DNA from: VRUE01 sp036266075
GTDB taxonomy: Bacteria; Actinomycetota; Thermoleophilia; Solirubrobacterales; 70-9
Length of the DNA stretch: 64,000 nt
Assembly: GCA_036266075.1 (NCBI GenBank)
Contig: DATANV010000002.1
Coordinates: 1-64,000 of the forward strand
Direction: 5' to 3'
The notes beneath the pieces were generated by a model, which did not search any database, was not told the DNA's origin, and saw only the letters and a program-made list of their open reading frames with translations. Below, in pieces: positions 42,265 to 49,962 of the stretch (its first letter is position 1; each line of letters begins with the position of its first letter). The position numbers were made by a program, and so were the translations under genes.

Positions 42265-43038
42265 ATGGAAACCGGCGTTAAAGAGGTGGAGCTGCGGGAC
42301 CTTTGGCGCCGCTACAAGGGGGAGGGCGACTCCACCGCGCGCGAGCGTCTCGTCGTCGCCTACTCGCCGCTGGTCAAGTTCGTAGCCGGGCGGCTCGGCG
42401 CTGGCCTGCCGTCCCACGTCGAGGACTCTGACCTCATCTCCTACGGCCTGATGGGTCTGATCGGCGCGATCGAGCGCTTCGACCCCGAGCGCGGGATCAA
42501 GTTCGAGACCTTCGCGATGACCCGCGTCCGCGGCGCGATCATCGACGAGCTGCGCTCGCTCGACTGGGTGCCGCGCTCGGTGCGCTCGCGGGCGCGTGAG
42601 ATCGAGGCCGCGCAGTCGAAGCTCGAACACGAGCTGCAGCGTGCGCCCACCGATGACGAGCTGGCCGCCAAGGTCGGCATCAGCGAGGAAGAACTGCAGA
42701 CCTCGCTGCTGGAGATCGCCAACTCCTCGGTCTACGCCCTCGACGAGCTGTGGACGGTCTCCGACTCCTCTGGCGACCAGGTCTCGTTGCTCGACACGAT
42801 CTCCGACCCGCGCGCCGACGACCCGCAGGAGTCGCTGGCCAGCAGCGAGGTCAAGGACCGCCTGACCGAGGCGATCGCCTCGCTGCCCGAGCGCGAGCAG
42901 CTGGTCGTCGCCCTCTACTACTACGAGAACCTGACGCTGCGCGAGATCGGCGAGGTGCTCGGCGTGACCGAGTCGCGCGTCTCCCAGCTGCATACCAAGG
43001 CCGTGATGCGGTTGAAGTCGGCTTTGCAGGAGAGCTGA
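42265..43038 (+). CDS. FliA/WhiG-family (group 3) RNA polymerase sigma factor
   Basis: 257 residues. Region 2 shows YGLMGLIGAIERFDPERGIKFETFA and RVRGAIIDELRS; region 3 ELQRAPTDDELAAKVGI; region 4 LTLREIGEVLGVTESRVSQLHTKAV. The WhiG position next to xerD and before later genes matches Streptomyces, where WhiG controls sporulation and FliA motility elsewhere. No flagellar genes or anti-sigma factor are in the window, so its regulon is unknown. Confidence 0.9.
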   Translation: METGVKEVELRDLWRRYKGEGDSTARERLVVAYSPLVKFVAGRLGAGLPSHVEDSDLISYGLMGLIGAIERFDPERGIKFETFAMTRVRGAIIDELRSLDWVPRSVRSRAREIEAAQSKLEHELQRAPTDDELAAKVGISEEELQTSLLEIANSSVYALDELWTVSDSSGDQVSLLDTISDPRADDPQESLASSEVKDRLTEAIASLPEREQLVVALYYYENLTLREIGEVLGVTESRVSQLHTKAVMRLKSALQES

Positions 43039-43046
43039 GCAGCGAT

Positions 43047-43058
43047 TAATCTCGTTGC
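43047..43058 (+). promoter_or_regulatory. TAATCT -10 box, likely leaderless promoter
   Basis: TAATCT (43047-43052) is 6 nt from the GTG of the EF-G-like gene, no ribosome-binding site between. Confidence 0.45.
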
Positions 43059-45134
43059 GTGCCGCACAAGGCCGCAGACCGGATTCGCAACGTCGCCCTG
43101 ATCGGGCACCGGGGCTGCGGCAAGACGAGCCTGCACGAGGCGATGCTGTTCGAGGCGGGAGCGACGCGGCGGCTCGGCAGCGTCGCCGACGGAACCACGG
43201 TCTCCGACAGCGAGCCGGACGAGCAGGAGCGCCAGATGTCGATCGGTGCCGCCGTCGCCGGCTTCGAGCACGATGGCCGCGAGATCAACCTGATCGACAC
43301 CCCTGGGGAGCCGAGCTTCGTCGCCGACGCTGCCGCGGCGCTGCGGGTCGCCGACTCGGCGGTGGTCGTCGTCAACGCGGTCAACGGGGTCGAGGTCCAG
43401 ACCGAGCGGCTCTGGCAGCGCGCCGACGCCGAGGGGCTCGCCCGCCTCGTCTTCGTCAACATGCTCGACCGCGAGCGGGCCGATTTCTTCGCCGCCCTGG
43501 ATGGGTTGAAGGCGGCCTTCGGGCCGCACGTAGTCGCCACCGAGATCCCGATCGGGACCGAGCACGAGCTGCGCGGTGTGGTCGATCTGATCGACCTCGA
43601 GGCCTTCGTCTACGAGGGGCCCGGGCCTGGTGCTGCGCAGCAGATCGAGATTCCCGAGGAGCTGCGCCCGCGCGCCGAGGAGTACCGCGAGAAGCTGATG
43701 GACGAGGTCGCCGAGGTTTCTGACGAGCTGATGGAGCGCTACCTGGACGGCGAGCAGATCGACCACGACGAGATCGTCGCCGCGCTCAAGCAGGGTGTCA
43801 CCGCCGGGCGGATATTTCCGGTGACCTGCGGCGTCGCGATCCGCAACCTCGGTGCCGATCGCCTGCTCGAGGCCCTCGTTGAGGACCTGCCGTCGCCGGC
43901 AATGCGCGGCGCGGCGTGGGCCAGCGGCGCTAACGGTGAGGCGGTCGAGATCGAGCCCGAGGATGGCGCCCCGCTCGTCGCCTATGTCTTCAAGACGCTG
44001 GCCGACCCTTACGCCGGGCGAATCAATCTGCTGCGCGTCTTCAGCGGCACACTGCGCTCCGACTCACAGGTCGTCAACGCCGGCCGCGGCGAGAAGGAGC
44101 GGATCGGCCAGCTCGGCCGCCCGGTCGGTCACGAGCTGAAGCCGGTCGACGAGCTGGGAGCAGGGGAGATCGGCGCGGTCGCCAAGCTGAAGCAGACGCA
44201 GGCCGGCGACGTCCTCTGCGGCGAGCGCCGCGAGATCGCCTTTGCGCCACTCGACCTGCCGGCCCCGGTGATGGCCTTCGCCTATGAGCCGCGCACCAAG
44301 GGCGACGAGGAGAAGGCCGCCGCCGCCGTGCGCCGCCTCTGCGAGGAGGACCCAACGCTCGACGTGCACCGCGACCCGCAGACCGGCGAGCAGATCCTCG
44401 CCGGGCTGACGCAAATCCACGTCGAGGTGCTGGTCGAGCGGATGCGGCGGCGTTTCGGCGCCGAAATCGAGCTGCACCCGCCGCGCGTTCCCTACCGCGA
44501 GACGATCCGCCGTCCGGCCGAGGCGCACGCCCGCTACAAGAAGCAGTCCGGCGGGCGCGGCCAATTCGCCGATTGCAAGATCGAGATCGAGCCGGCCGAG
44601 GACGGCGCCGGCCTCGACTTCGTCAACCGGATCAAGGGTGCGGCGATCCCCGGCGGCTTTATCCCGGCGGTCGAAAAGGGGGTGGGGGAGGCGATGCGCC
44701 ACGGCACGGTCGCCGGCTACCCGGTCTCCGACGTACGGGTGCGCCTCCTCGACGGCAAACACCACGACGTCGACTCCTCGGAGATGGCCTTCAAGGTGGC
44801 CGGCGCGATGGCTTTCAAAGAGGCGATGGAAGCCGCCGACCCGGTGCTGTTGGAGCCGATCGTGCGACTCACCGTCAGCTGCCCGGACGAGGTCGTCGGC
44901 GACGTGATCGGCGACCTCAACTCGCGCCGCGGCCACCCGCTGGGGATGGAGCCCAAGGGGGCGATGACCGAGGTCCGAGCCGAGGTGCCGATGGCCGAAG
45001 TGCTCGAGTACGCGCCCGACCTGCGTTCGATCAGCGGTGGCCGGGCCGAGTTCACGGTCGAGTTCGATCGCTACGAGGAGGTTCCCGCCCACCTCGCCGA
45101 GAGGGTCGTGGGCGCTGCTAGTTTGGCGGGGTGA
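43059..45134 (+). CDS. elongation factor G-like GTPase with degenerate G motifs
   Basis: 691 residues with all EF-G domains I-V (domain IV YKKQSGGRGQFADCKIE, domain V VRLTVSCPDEVVGDVIGDLNSRRG). The G domain deviates: P-loop GHRGCGKTS (16-24) instead of GHVDHGKT, switch II DTPGEPSF where the catalytic His is Glu84, and FVNMLDR instead of FVNKMDR. This fits the EF-G2/FusA2-like branch of actinobacteria, whose function is unsettled. GTG start; GTGA overlap with the next gene. Confidence 0.88.
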   Translation: MPHKAADRIRNVALIGHRGCGKTSLHEAMLFEAGATRRLGSVADGTTVSDSEPDEQERQMSIGAAVAGFEHDGREINLIDTPGEPSFVADAAAALRVADSAVVVVNAVNGVEVQTERLWQRADAEGLARLVFVNMLDRERADFFAALDGLKAAFGPHVVATEIPIGTEHELRGVVDLIDLEAFVYEGPGPGAAQQIEIPEELRPRAEEYREKLMDEVAEVSDELMERYLDGEQIDHDEIVAALKQGVTAGRIFPVTCGVAIRNLGADRLLEALVEDLPSPAMRGAAWASGANGEAVEIEPEDGAPLVAYVFKTLADPYAGRINLLRVFSGTLRSDSQVVNAGRGEKERIGQLGRPVGHELKPVDELGAGEIGAVAKLKQTQAGDVLCGERREIAFAPLDLPAPVMAFAYEPRTKGDEEKAAAAVRRLCEEDPTLDVHRDPQTGEQILAGLTQIHVEVLVERMRRRFGAEIELHPPRVPYRETIRRPAEAHARYKKQSGGRGQFADCKIEIEPAEDGAGLDFVNRIKGAAIPGGFIPAVEKGVGEAMRHGTVAGYPVSDVRVRLLDGKHHDVDSSEMAFKVAGAMAFKEAMEAADPVLLEPIVRLTVSCPDEVVGDVIGDLNSRRGHPLGMEPKGAMTEVRAEVPMAEVLEYAPDLRSISGGRAEFTVEFDRYEEVPAHLAERVVGAASLAG

Positions 45135-45679
45135 GCCCCGACGAGAGCTGTGCCGTCTGCGGCCGTACGATCCTGGCAGGCGAGCGGACCCGGACCTACA
45201 TGAGCCCCAAGCAGGGCGCGCAGCTCGTCTGCGAGCTTTGCCGAGGAAGGGCCCAGCGGCTCGGCTGGGTCGACCCAGCGGCGCCCGGGGCCAACGTCGG
45301 TCGCTGCCCGCCCGAGCCGGAGGCGACCGAGTCGCCGCTGGGGCGCCTGGAGCGCGCCACGGTCCGCTTCAACGCCAGCGAGGCAGCCCGAACCGTCGCC
45401 GGCTTGATGCGCTCGCTGGGTCGACCCTGGGTCTCGATCGGCGCCGCCGCGGGCTCGCCGAGCGAGGTGCGGGTAACCGTGGCCTGGGAGTTGACCTGGT
45501 ACCAGTGGGGCATCGACCTTGGCGACGAGCTGCGCCCGGTCTTCCAGATCGATAGGGGCAGCGAGCTGGATCAGCTCGAGGGCGCGGCGCGCCAGTGGAA
45601 CGCCAGCGCCGGCGAGGGTGGGCGAATCTCGCTCGGGGTCCGTGCCGAGCGCAGCGCCGACGGCGAGCCGGTCGGCTGA
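45131..45679 (+). CDS. zinc-binding hypothetical protein coupled to EF-G-like gene
   Basis: 182 residues, family not recognised. N-terminal CAVC...CELC (Cys7/10 and 34/37) forms a likely zinc knuckle resembling a treble-clef. A Pro-rich linker is followed by an alpha/beta domain (about 75-170) rich in Trp (VAWELTWYQWGIDLGDELRP). Coupling by GTGA to the EF-G-like gene suggests a ribosome- or RNA-related role, but that is inference. Confidence 0.7.
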   Translation: MSPDESCAVCGRTILAGERTRTYMSPKQGAQLVCELCRGRAQRLGWVDPAAPGANVGRCPPEPEATESPLGRLERATVRFNASEAARTVAGLMRSLGRPWVSIGAAAGSPSEVRVTVAWELTWYQWGIDLGDELRPVFQIDRGSELDQLEGAARQWNASAGEGGRISLGVRAERSADGEPVG

Positions 45680-45684
45680 GCGGC

Positions 45685-46599
45685 GTGAAGCTGACGGTGA
45701 ACGTCGACGGCGGCGCCCGTGGTAATCCGGGGCCGGCTGCGATCGGCGTCGTGGTGCGCGACGCTGGCGGCGCGGTACTGGAGGAGCGCGGCGAACGGAT
45801 CGGCAGTGCGACCAACAATGTCGCCGAGTACCGGGCGCTGCTGCTCGGCATCGAGCGGGCGCGGGAGCTGGGGGCCGGCGAGCTGGAGCTGGTCGGGGAC
45901 TCAGAGCTGGTCGTCCGCCAGGTCAAGGGCGAGTACAAGGTCAAGGACGCGACCCTGCGTCAGCTGCACGAGCAGGCGACCAGGGCCCTGGGGCCTTTCG
46001 AGCGCTGGTCGATACGCCACGTGCCGCGCGCCCAGAATGCCGAGGCGGATCGCCTCGTCAATGCGGCTTTGGACGGCACCGAGATAGAAGCGGCGGATCT
46101 GGCTTCAGATCCGGACGGCCTCGACCCCCGGGTCGACATCGGCCACGTCCACCTCAAGGTCGCCGACCTCGACCGCGCACTCGACTTCTACTGCGGCGTG
46201 CTCGGCTTCGAGCTGCAGCAGCGCTTCGGCGAGGAGGCCGCCTTCGTCTCGGCCGGCGGCTACCACCACCACATCGGCTTCAACACCTGGCACTCGAAGG
46301 GCGCTGGGCCGCCACCGGCGCGCAGCACCGGCCTGTTTCACGTGGCGATCCGCTACCCGACGCGGCGCGCCCTCGCCGACGCTCTCCGTCGCCTCACCGA
46401 GGCGGGCGTGCCGCTTGAGGGGGCCTCGGACCACGGCGTCAGCGAGGCGCTCTACCTGAGCGATCCGGACGGAAACGGCATCGAGCTCTACTGGGACCGC
46501 CCTCGCGAGCACTGGCCGCGGCAAGCCGACGGCTCCGGCGTGGCGATGGTCACCGAGCCGCTCGGCCTCGCTGGCCTGCTCGCCGAGCTGGACGCCTAA
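45685..46599 (+). CDS. RNase HI fused to a VOC (glyoxalase-fold) domain
   Basis: 304 residues in one frame. Residues 1-130 are RNase HI with the four acidic residues Asp8 (NVDGGARGNPGP), Glu48 (NNVAEYRAL), Asp72 (VGDSELVV) and Asp122 (AEADRL). After a linker (131-150), residues 152-304 are a complete two-repeat VOC domain: GHVHLKVADLDRALDFYCGV, H219 in GLFHVAIRYP and Glu267 in NGIELYWDRP as probable metal ligands, like catechol 2,3-dioxygenase-type proteins. GTG start 6 nt after the preceding stop. Confidence 0.85.
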   Translation: MKLTVNVDGGARGNPGPAAIGVVVRDAGGAVLEERGERIGSATNNVAEYRALLLGIERARELGAGELELVGDSELVVRQVKGEYKVKDATLRQLHEQATRALGPFERWSIRHVPRAQNAEADRLVNAALDGTEIEAADLASDPDGLDPRVDIGHVHLKVADLDRALDFYCGVLGFELQQRFGEEAAFVSAGGYHHHIGFNTWHSKGAGPPPARSTGLFHVAIRYPTRRALADALRRLTEAGVPLEGASDHGVSEALYLSDPDGNGIELYWDRPREHWPRQADGSGVAMVTEPLGLAGLLAELDA

Positions 46600-46790
46600 G
46601 AGCCGAGGATCGCAGCGCCGCTTTCTTCGAAGACGAAGCTGACGGTGCACTGGGCATCCGCGGCGAAGACTCGAACGCCGGGATGGACGGTCGCCTGGCC
46701 GGTGGGCGCCCAAGCCGAGGCGACGGAGGGAGGGGCCGCCGCCACGAGGAGCGCCGCACACAACGAAACGAGGACTGCGAACCTGTTCAT
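46596..46790 (-). CDS. truncated secreted serine-protease-like fragment
   Basis: 64 residues: signal peptide (about 1-27), then HPGVRVFAADAQCTVSFVFE and GAAILGS, resembling the start of chymotrypsin-like secreted proteases before the catalytic AAHC. It stops there, overlapping the stop of the RNase H-VOC gene by 4 nt, so the catalytic part is absent. Probably a remnant, though a small secreted peptide cannot be excluded. Confidence 0.5.
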   Translation of the reverse strand: MNRFAVLVSLCAALLVAAAPPSVASAWAPTGQATVHPGVRVFAADAQCTVSFVFEESGAAILGS

Positions 46791-46918
46791 CTGGAGAGTC
46801 TCCGTCTGTCTCAGGCCCGCGACCGTCCATCCCGGGCTGGGTGCAGCCTACCAAATACTAAGTAGACCGCTTCGCTACCCGAGGCCCACCTACCCGATTC
46901 CCCCGAAAAAGGAACAGC

Positions 46919-46924
46919 TAGACT
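46919..46924 (+). promoter_or_regulatory. TAGACT -10 box for tRNA-Gly
   Basis: TAGACT ends 10 nt before the mature tRNA 5' end, normal spacing for a tRNA promoter. Confidence 0.4.
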
Positions 46925-46934
46925 CCGCCTCCGC

Positions 46935-47008
46935 GCGGCTGTAGCTCAGCTGGCTAGAGCGTCTGCTTGCCATGCAGAAGGTCGTGGGTTCGAATCCCAT
47001 CAGCCGCT
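46935..47008 (+). tRNA. tRNA-Gly (anticodon GCC)
   Basis: 74 nt. Acceptor stem GCGGCTG/CAGCCGC, D-stem GCTC/GAGC, anticodon stem TCTGC/GCAGA with loop TTGCCAT (anticodon GCC), T-stem GTGGG/CCCAT-type with loop TTCGAAT. CCA is not encoded. The 3' 44 nt are duplicated downstream. Confidence 0.95.
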
Positions 47009-47012
47009 TCGC
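46965..47012. repeat. att-like direct repeat, copy in tRNA-Gly
   Basis: 48 bp covering the anticodon arm to just past the tRNA 3' end; identical to 48148-48195. Confidence 0.75.
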
Positions 47013-47019
47013 ACGAAAG

Positions 47020-47041
47020 CCCCGCTCCGGCGGGGTTTTTT
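47020..47041 (+). terminator. intrinsic terminator of tRNA-Gly
   Basis: CCCCGC-TCCG-GCGGGG hairpin followed directly by TTTTTT. Confidence 0.9.
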
Positions 47042-47132
47042 CGTCTTTTGGTCGGAGGCCAGGCCGTCGCTGTGACCTTCTGCCTCCCAGCTTCGCTGCC
47101 CATTCGCTGCTGCGACTATTCTGCCTCCGCGA

Positions 47133-47405
47133 GGTGACCGACGGTCGCATAGATCCTGAGCAGGCTTCGTTCTGGGCCCGCAGTGGCAGGAGCGCGAGCG
47201 GGCAGCCGACAAAGACCTCGCTGCCGGTCGGATGACTCGCTTTGAGAGCGATGAGGATTTCCTAGCTGCCTTGACGAGCGCACGAAGCCACTCAATGCTG
47301 AGCCGTGACCTCCTCGCTCCGTCTAGCGCGACTGAGGATCAACTGCTGCTAAACGGAACATCTCAGGCAGCGAGAGGCTGGCTGTCCCTGATCTCCACCT
47401 GGTAA
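47133..47405 (+). pseudogene. frameshifted antitoxin-like remnant
   Basis: The first part reads DGRIDPEQASFW and, after a frame change near 47185, WQERERAADKDLAAGRMTRF followed by ESDEDFLAAL. This resembles the C-terminal part of small AbrB/Phd-like antitoxins that end in (W)QxxEREAD..AAGR..RxxSDExFLAAL. No start or DNA-binding half is visible, and the end overlaps the opposite-strand gene. Tentative. Confidence 0.35.
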
Positions 47406-47716
47406 TCCGCAGGAAGAGGCACGACAGGCTCACGACGCTTAACTCTGGGTTCCCGGCGTCGGGTCAACAGGTGCTCAAAAAACGCAAGCGCACCCCCACG
47501 GGGAGCAGCCACTATCTCGCGGCCGTCGGGGTAGACGATTGCCAGCGGCCGATGCTCGGCGACAGCCTCGGTCAGAGCCTCCCCGAAGCCCTCTTGGTCC
47601 GCGGCGATGAAGGCAGTACCCTCGGGATAGCGGCCAGGGTCAGTTGCAGCTTCGATCAAGCGCTCGTTGGCGATCTCGCCCGCTGCGGTGAACTTGCTGC
47701 GCTCTAGCTTTTCCAT
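47363..47716 (-). CDS. unrecognised 117-aa protein, second gene of island pair
   Basis: ATG 47716. Mixed alpha/beta, mildly acidic N-terminal half, then a basic segment (LLTRRREPRVKRREP). No known motif; no TM. It overlaps the upstream gene by 13 nt, so the two are co-translated. Between the two tRNA-derived repeats, so probably element cargo. Confidence 0.6.
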   Translation of the reverse strand: MEKLERSKFTAAGEIANERLIEAATDPGRYPEGTAFIAADQEGFGEALTEAVAEHRPLAIVYPDGREIVAAPRGGALAFFEHLLTRRREPRVKRREPVVPLPADYQVEIRDSQPLAA

Positions 47717-47997
47717 GACTCTGCGATTGCTTCCCAGTGATCGATCAAGTAGCGGATTGCTTGTGGCGCGACCTCGTTGACCGATCCCTCGGCAAACCGC
47801 TCTGCAGGCTGCTTCTCGGCTCCAGTGTAGCGGTGCATGTCGTGGTCTCCGTGGGCATTGTCAAGCAGGCGAATGGTCTGCCAGCGCCCCTCGCTCCTCA
47901 ACTGCAGCATGACCGCATACTTCGCCAAGGGACGGCCCTCAAGCTCAACCAGCACGCGGGCATCTGCAGCGAGAGGACGAACGAACGGATCGGTCAC
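47704..47997 (-). CDS. unrecognised 97-aa protein, first gene of island pair
   Basis: GTG 47997. Compact domain with KYAVMLQLRSEGRWQTIRLL and DNAHGDHDMHRY, followed by KQPAERF. The His/Asp-rich HGDHDMH motif might be catalytic or metal-binding. A TACGTT box lies 6 nt upstream of GTG, matching the leaderless pattern. I recall similar small uncharacterised actinobacterial proteins but cannot name a function; a toxin role is speculation. Confidence 0.6.
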   Translation of the reverse strand: MTDPFVRPLAADARVLVELEGRPLAKYAVMLQLRSEGRWQTIRLLDNAHGDHDMHRYTGAEKQPAERFAEGSVNEVAPQAIRYLIDHWEAIAESWKS

Positions 47998-48003
47998 GCT
48001 GAA

Positions 48004-48009
48004 AACGTA
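48004..48009 (-). promoter_or_regulatory. TACGTT -10-like box for island gene pair
   Basis: On the minus strand, TACGTT is 6 nt before the GTG at 47997, the same spacing as other leaderless candidates. Confidence 0.35.
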
Positions 48010-48022
48010 TCCGGGAACGGCG

Positions 48023-48053
48023 TTTGGGCAGCGGGTCGCACTCGCTGCCCAAA
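48023..48053. repeat. inverted repeat TTTGGGCAGCG / CGCTGCCCAAA
   Basis: Perfect 11-bp arms with a 9-nt spacer, about 26 bp upstream of the island gene pair. The half-site TTTGGGCA recurs in the palindrome at 48266-48287. Confidence 0.65.
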
Positions 48054-48147
48054 TCGAGCCCGACCGTGCCTGACTCAGCCGAATCTTCTAGCAGCGCCCT
48101 CATCGGACCTTTGGCTCTGGGCTGCGAGAGCGGCCCCGAACCAGATC

Positions 48148-48195
48148 GCTTGCCATGCAGAAGGTCGTGGGTTCGAATCCCATCAGCCGCTTCGC
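48148..48195. repeat. att-like direct repeat, displaced tRNA-Gly 3' fragment
   Basis: 48-bp exact copy of 46965-47012 without the tRNA 5' half, so it cannot be a functional tRNA. Followed by a CCTGC/GCAGG hairpin. Confidence 0.75.
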
Positions 48196-48383
48196 TTCAA
48201 ATCCCCTGCACTTCGGCAGGTGGTCTTCCCGGGGAAAATCAAACCACCCCCGCATATCGCCTCCGTTTTGGGCACTAGTGCCCAAAATGACGCGGATGCG
48301 CGGGGATTAGCGGCGATTTCGGCCGATTCCGCCTCGCTTTCGGCCGGCGGCGGAGCTACGGTCGCCAGCGCCAAGACATAAGT
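48196..48383. other. noncoding stretch after att-like copy
   Basis: Holds the perfect palindrome at 48266-48287; no gene seen. Confidence 0.5.
48266..48287. repeat. perfect 22-bp palindrome
   Basis: Half-site TTTTGGGCACT, centred on CTAG with no spacer. Shares TTTGGGCA/TGCCCAAA with 48023-48053; the two flank the tRNA fragment. Confidence 0.75.
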
Positions 48384-48500
48384 GGCCCCGGCGGCGCGCT
48401 AACGCCCCGGGGCCTGGCACCGAAGCCGAAGACTTCGATGCAACGGAAACGGTACTGCCGTTGCCCCCATCGGGGCAGCATCGGAACCGGCTTCGGTGCC
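48384..48500 (+). ncRNA. candidate structured leader RNA (hairpin plus cloverleaf-like fold)
   Basis: Hairpin P0: GGCCCCGG 48384-48391 with CCGGGGCC 48407-48414. Then P1: 13 perfect pairs, 48416-48428 with 48488-48500 (GGCACCGAAGCCG/CGGCTTCGGTGCC). Inside: P2 CGATGC 48436-48441 with GCATCG 48478-48483, closing P3 CAACGG 48441-48446/CCGTTG 48458-48463 (sharing one base at the junction) and P4 GCCCC 48463-48467/GGGGC 48472-48476. A ribosome-binding GAGGAGGGG follows, then ATG 48521. No known class recognised. Confidence 0.55.
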
Positions 48501-48520
48501 CTACCGAGAGGAGGGGCGCC

Positions 48521-48933
48521 ATGCCCGGCACCACGATCACGATCAGCGGTCCGCAGCGCAACGGCCTCTACGAGCTGGTCCGCAACCACCTTGGCTCAGT
48601 AGGCGACCTTGGGACGCGCTGGAGCGGGACAAGGAGTTCGCCACCGCGGCACGGCTCGGCCTGGAGTTCGGCGAAGACTTCGAGCTGCTGGAGGACATCG
48701 GCTGGGGCGAGGATGAGTGCCGCGAGAGCTTCGAGCTGACCATGCCGGTTCACGACCTGACGGAACTGCTCAAACGCCTCCATGACGAAGCCGAGGAGGT
48801 ACTCGTCGGAAAGGGGACCGAGCGACAGGCCCGAGAAGATGATCGGGCGACCGAGGAGCGCTACCTGCGCGGCCTCGATGCCTGCGAGGAACTGCTAGTC
48901 AAGCTCGATGAGAGCGAGAGCCGCCCAGCATGA
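48521..48933 (+). pseudogene. frameshifted small protein, paralogue of next gene's N-terminal domain
   Basis: From ATG 48521 the frame reads TTITISGPQRNGLYELVRNH, then after a one-base loss in a G-run near 48612 continues as ALERDKEFATAARLGLEFGE..LLEDIGWGEDECRESFELTMP..CEELLVKLD. The paralogue in the next gene has the same layout (TLTIDP, EEIGW, ELVMP, CEELLDRLD). Helical, acidic; function unknown. Strong ribosome-binding site upstream and ATGA overlap with the next gene. Confidence 0.65.
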
Positions 48934-49962
48934 ACGCGACCCTCACGATCGACCCGCGGGAGCGCGACACGCTGCATGGCCTGCTCTATCGGCGCTTGCT
49001 GATCCTCGCCGAGAACCTGTCCGGGCTCGCCAAGGTCGAAGGCATCACTGTCGAAGAGCTTTGCGAGCGGTTTGGCGACGACCTGCGGCTAATGGAGGAA
49101 ATCGGCTGGGTCTTCGAGACCGATCAGGAGTCGATCGAGCTGGTCATGCCGGCGGAGACCCTCGCCGAAACGCTGAAGCAACTTCGCCGAGATGCCAGCG
49201 TCGATGAGCGCTGGCGGCGCTTTCGACAGGCGGTAGAAGTATGCGAGGAGCTGCTGGACCGGCTTGACTCGCTGGCTCGCGAACAAGAGGACGAAACGCC
49301 ACTCAGCGCGGCCTCACCCGAGCAGGTCGCATCGCACGAGCTGTCCCCTTACAGGCCCGTCACGGACGGTTTCATCCTGGCGGCGGTCGAGCGCGCTGCA
49401 CTGCATGAGCAAGAAGAGGAGGTCTTGACGTCCGACCTCACCCACCACCTCGGCTTTGAGGGCAAGCCGGCCACGAACCGTTTGTTCTTCCCCCGGCTCG
49501 AAGAGCTACGGCAAGCCGGCCTGTTGACCAGCACCGAGAGGCGGGGCGAGCCGTTTTGGAGCCTGACCTCGGTGGGGCGAGAGCAACTGGCCAATGAACG
49601 CGAGGCCGGCGAAGTCGGAGACCTCCCCGAGTCGCCTCAGCATCGTGCCTGGCGCCACGCCCGGGGTCGAGGCGGCCCTGCGAATCGAAGAGTTCAAAGA
49701 CCACGTCAATCAGCTCTGGGAAGAGACCGACGACCTCCTCAATCGATACCACCCGGCGAACTCGGCCGAGTGGTTCGAGTTGAGCGAGCGGCTCCACCAC
49801 GCGACCTGGCGCCTTGGCTCCGCGACTTACTGCTTGAACGAATGGATCGAGCCGGCGGATGAGCGCCCCAGCGTGGACGAAGCACCTGGGCCGAGCCCGG
49901 GACGCCGCGCGGTCTTCGCGTGGGACCAGGAGCCGAAACAAGAGTCAGGAGGATCAGCATGA
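48930..49962 (+). pseudogene. frameshifted fusion: paralogous domain + winged helix + helical C-terminus
   Basis: ATG 48930. Residues 1-120 repeat the domain of the preceding gene. A winged-helix domain follows (FILAAVERAAL...DLTHHLGFEG..PRLEELRQAGLL..FWSLTSVGREQL). Near 49664 one extra G shifts the frame; the original continuation is readable as EAALRIEEFKDHVNQLWEET..FELSERLHHATWRLGSATYCL..EW to the stop at 49962, which overlaps the next ATG. Probably a transcription or element-control protein. Confidence 0.65.

Noticed and set aside
46890..47150. Open frame antisense to tRNA-Gly (and a similar one near 48100-48285)
   Set aside because: It is the well-known false protein produced by translating the reverse strand of a tRNA; its conserved look comes from the tRNA itself.
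48384..48500. Integron attC site
   Set aside because: The characteristic RYYYAAC and GTTRRRY ends are absent and no cassette array follows.
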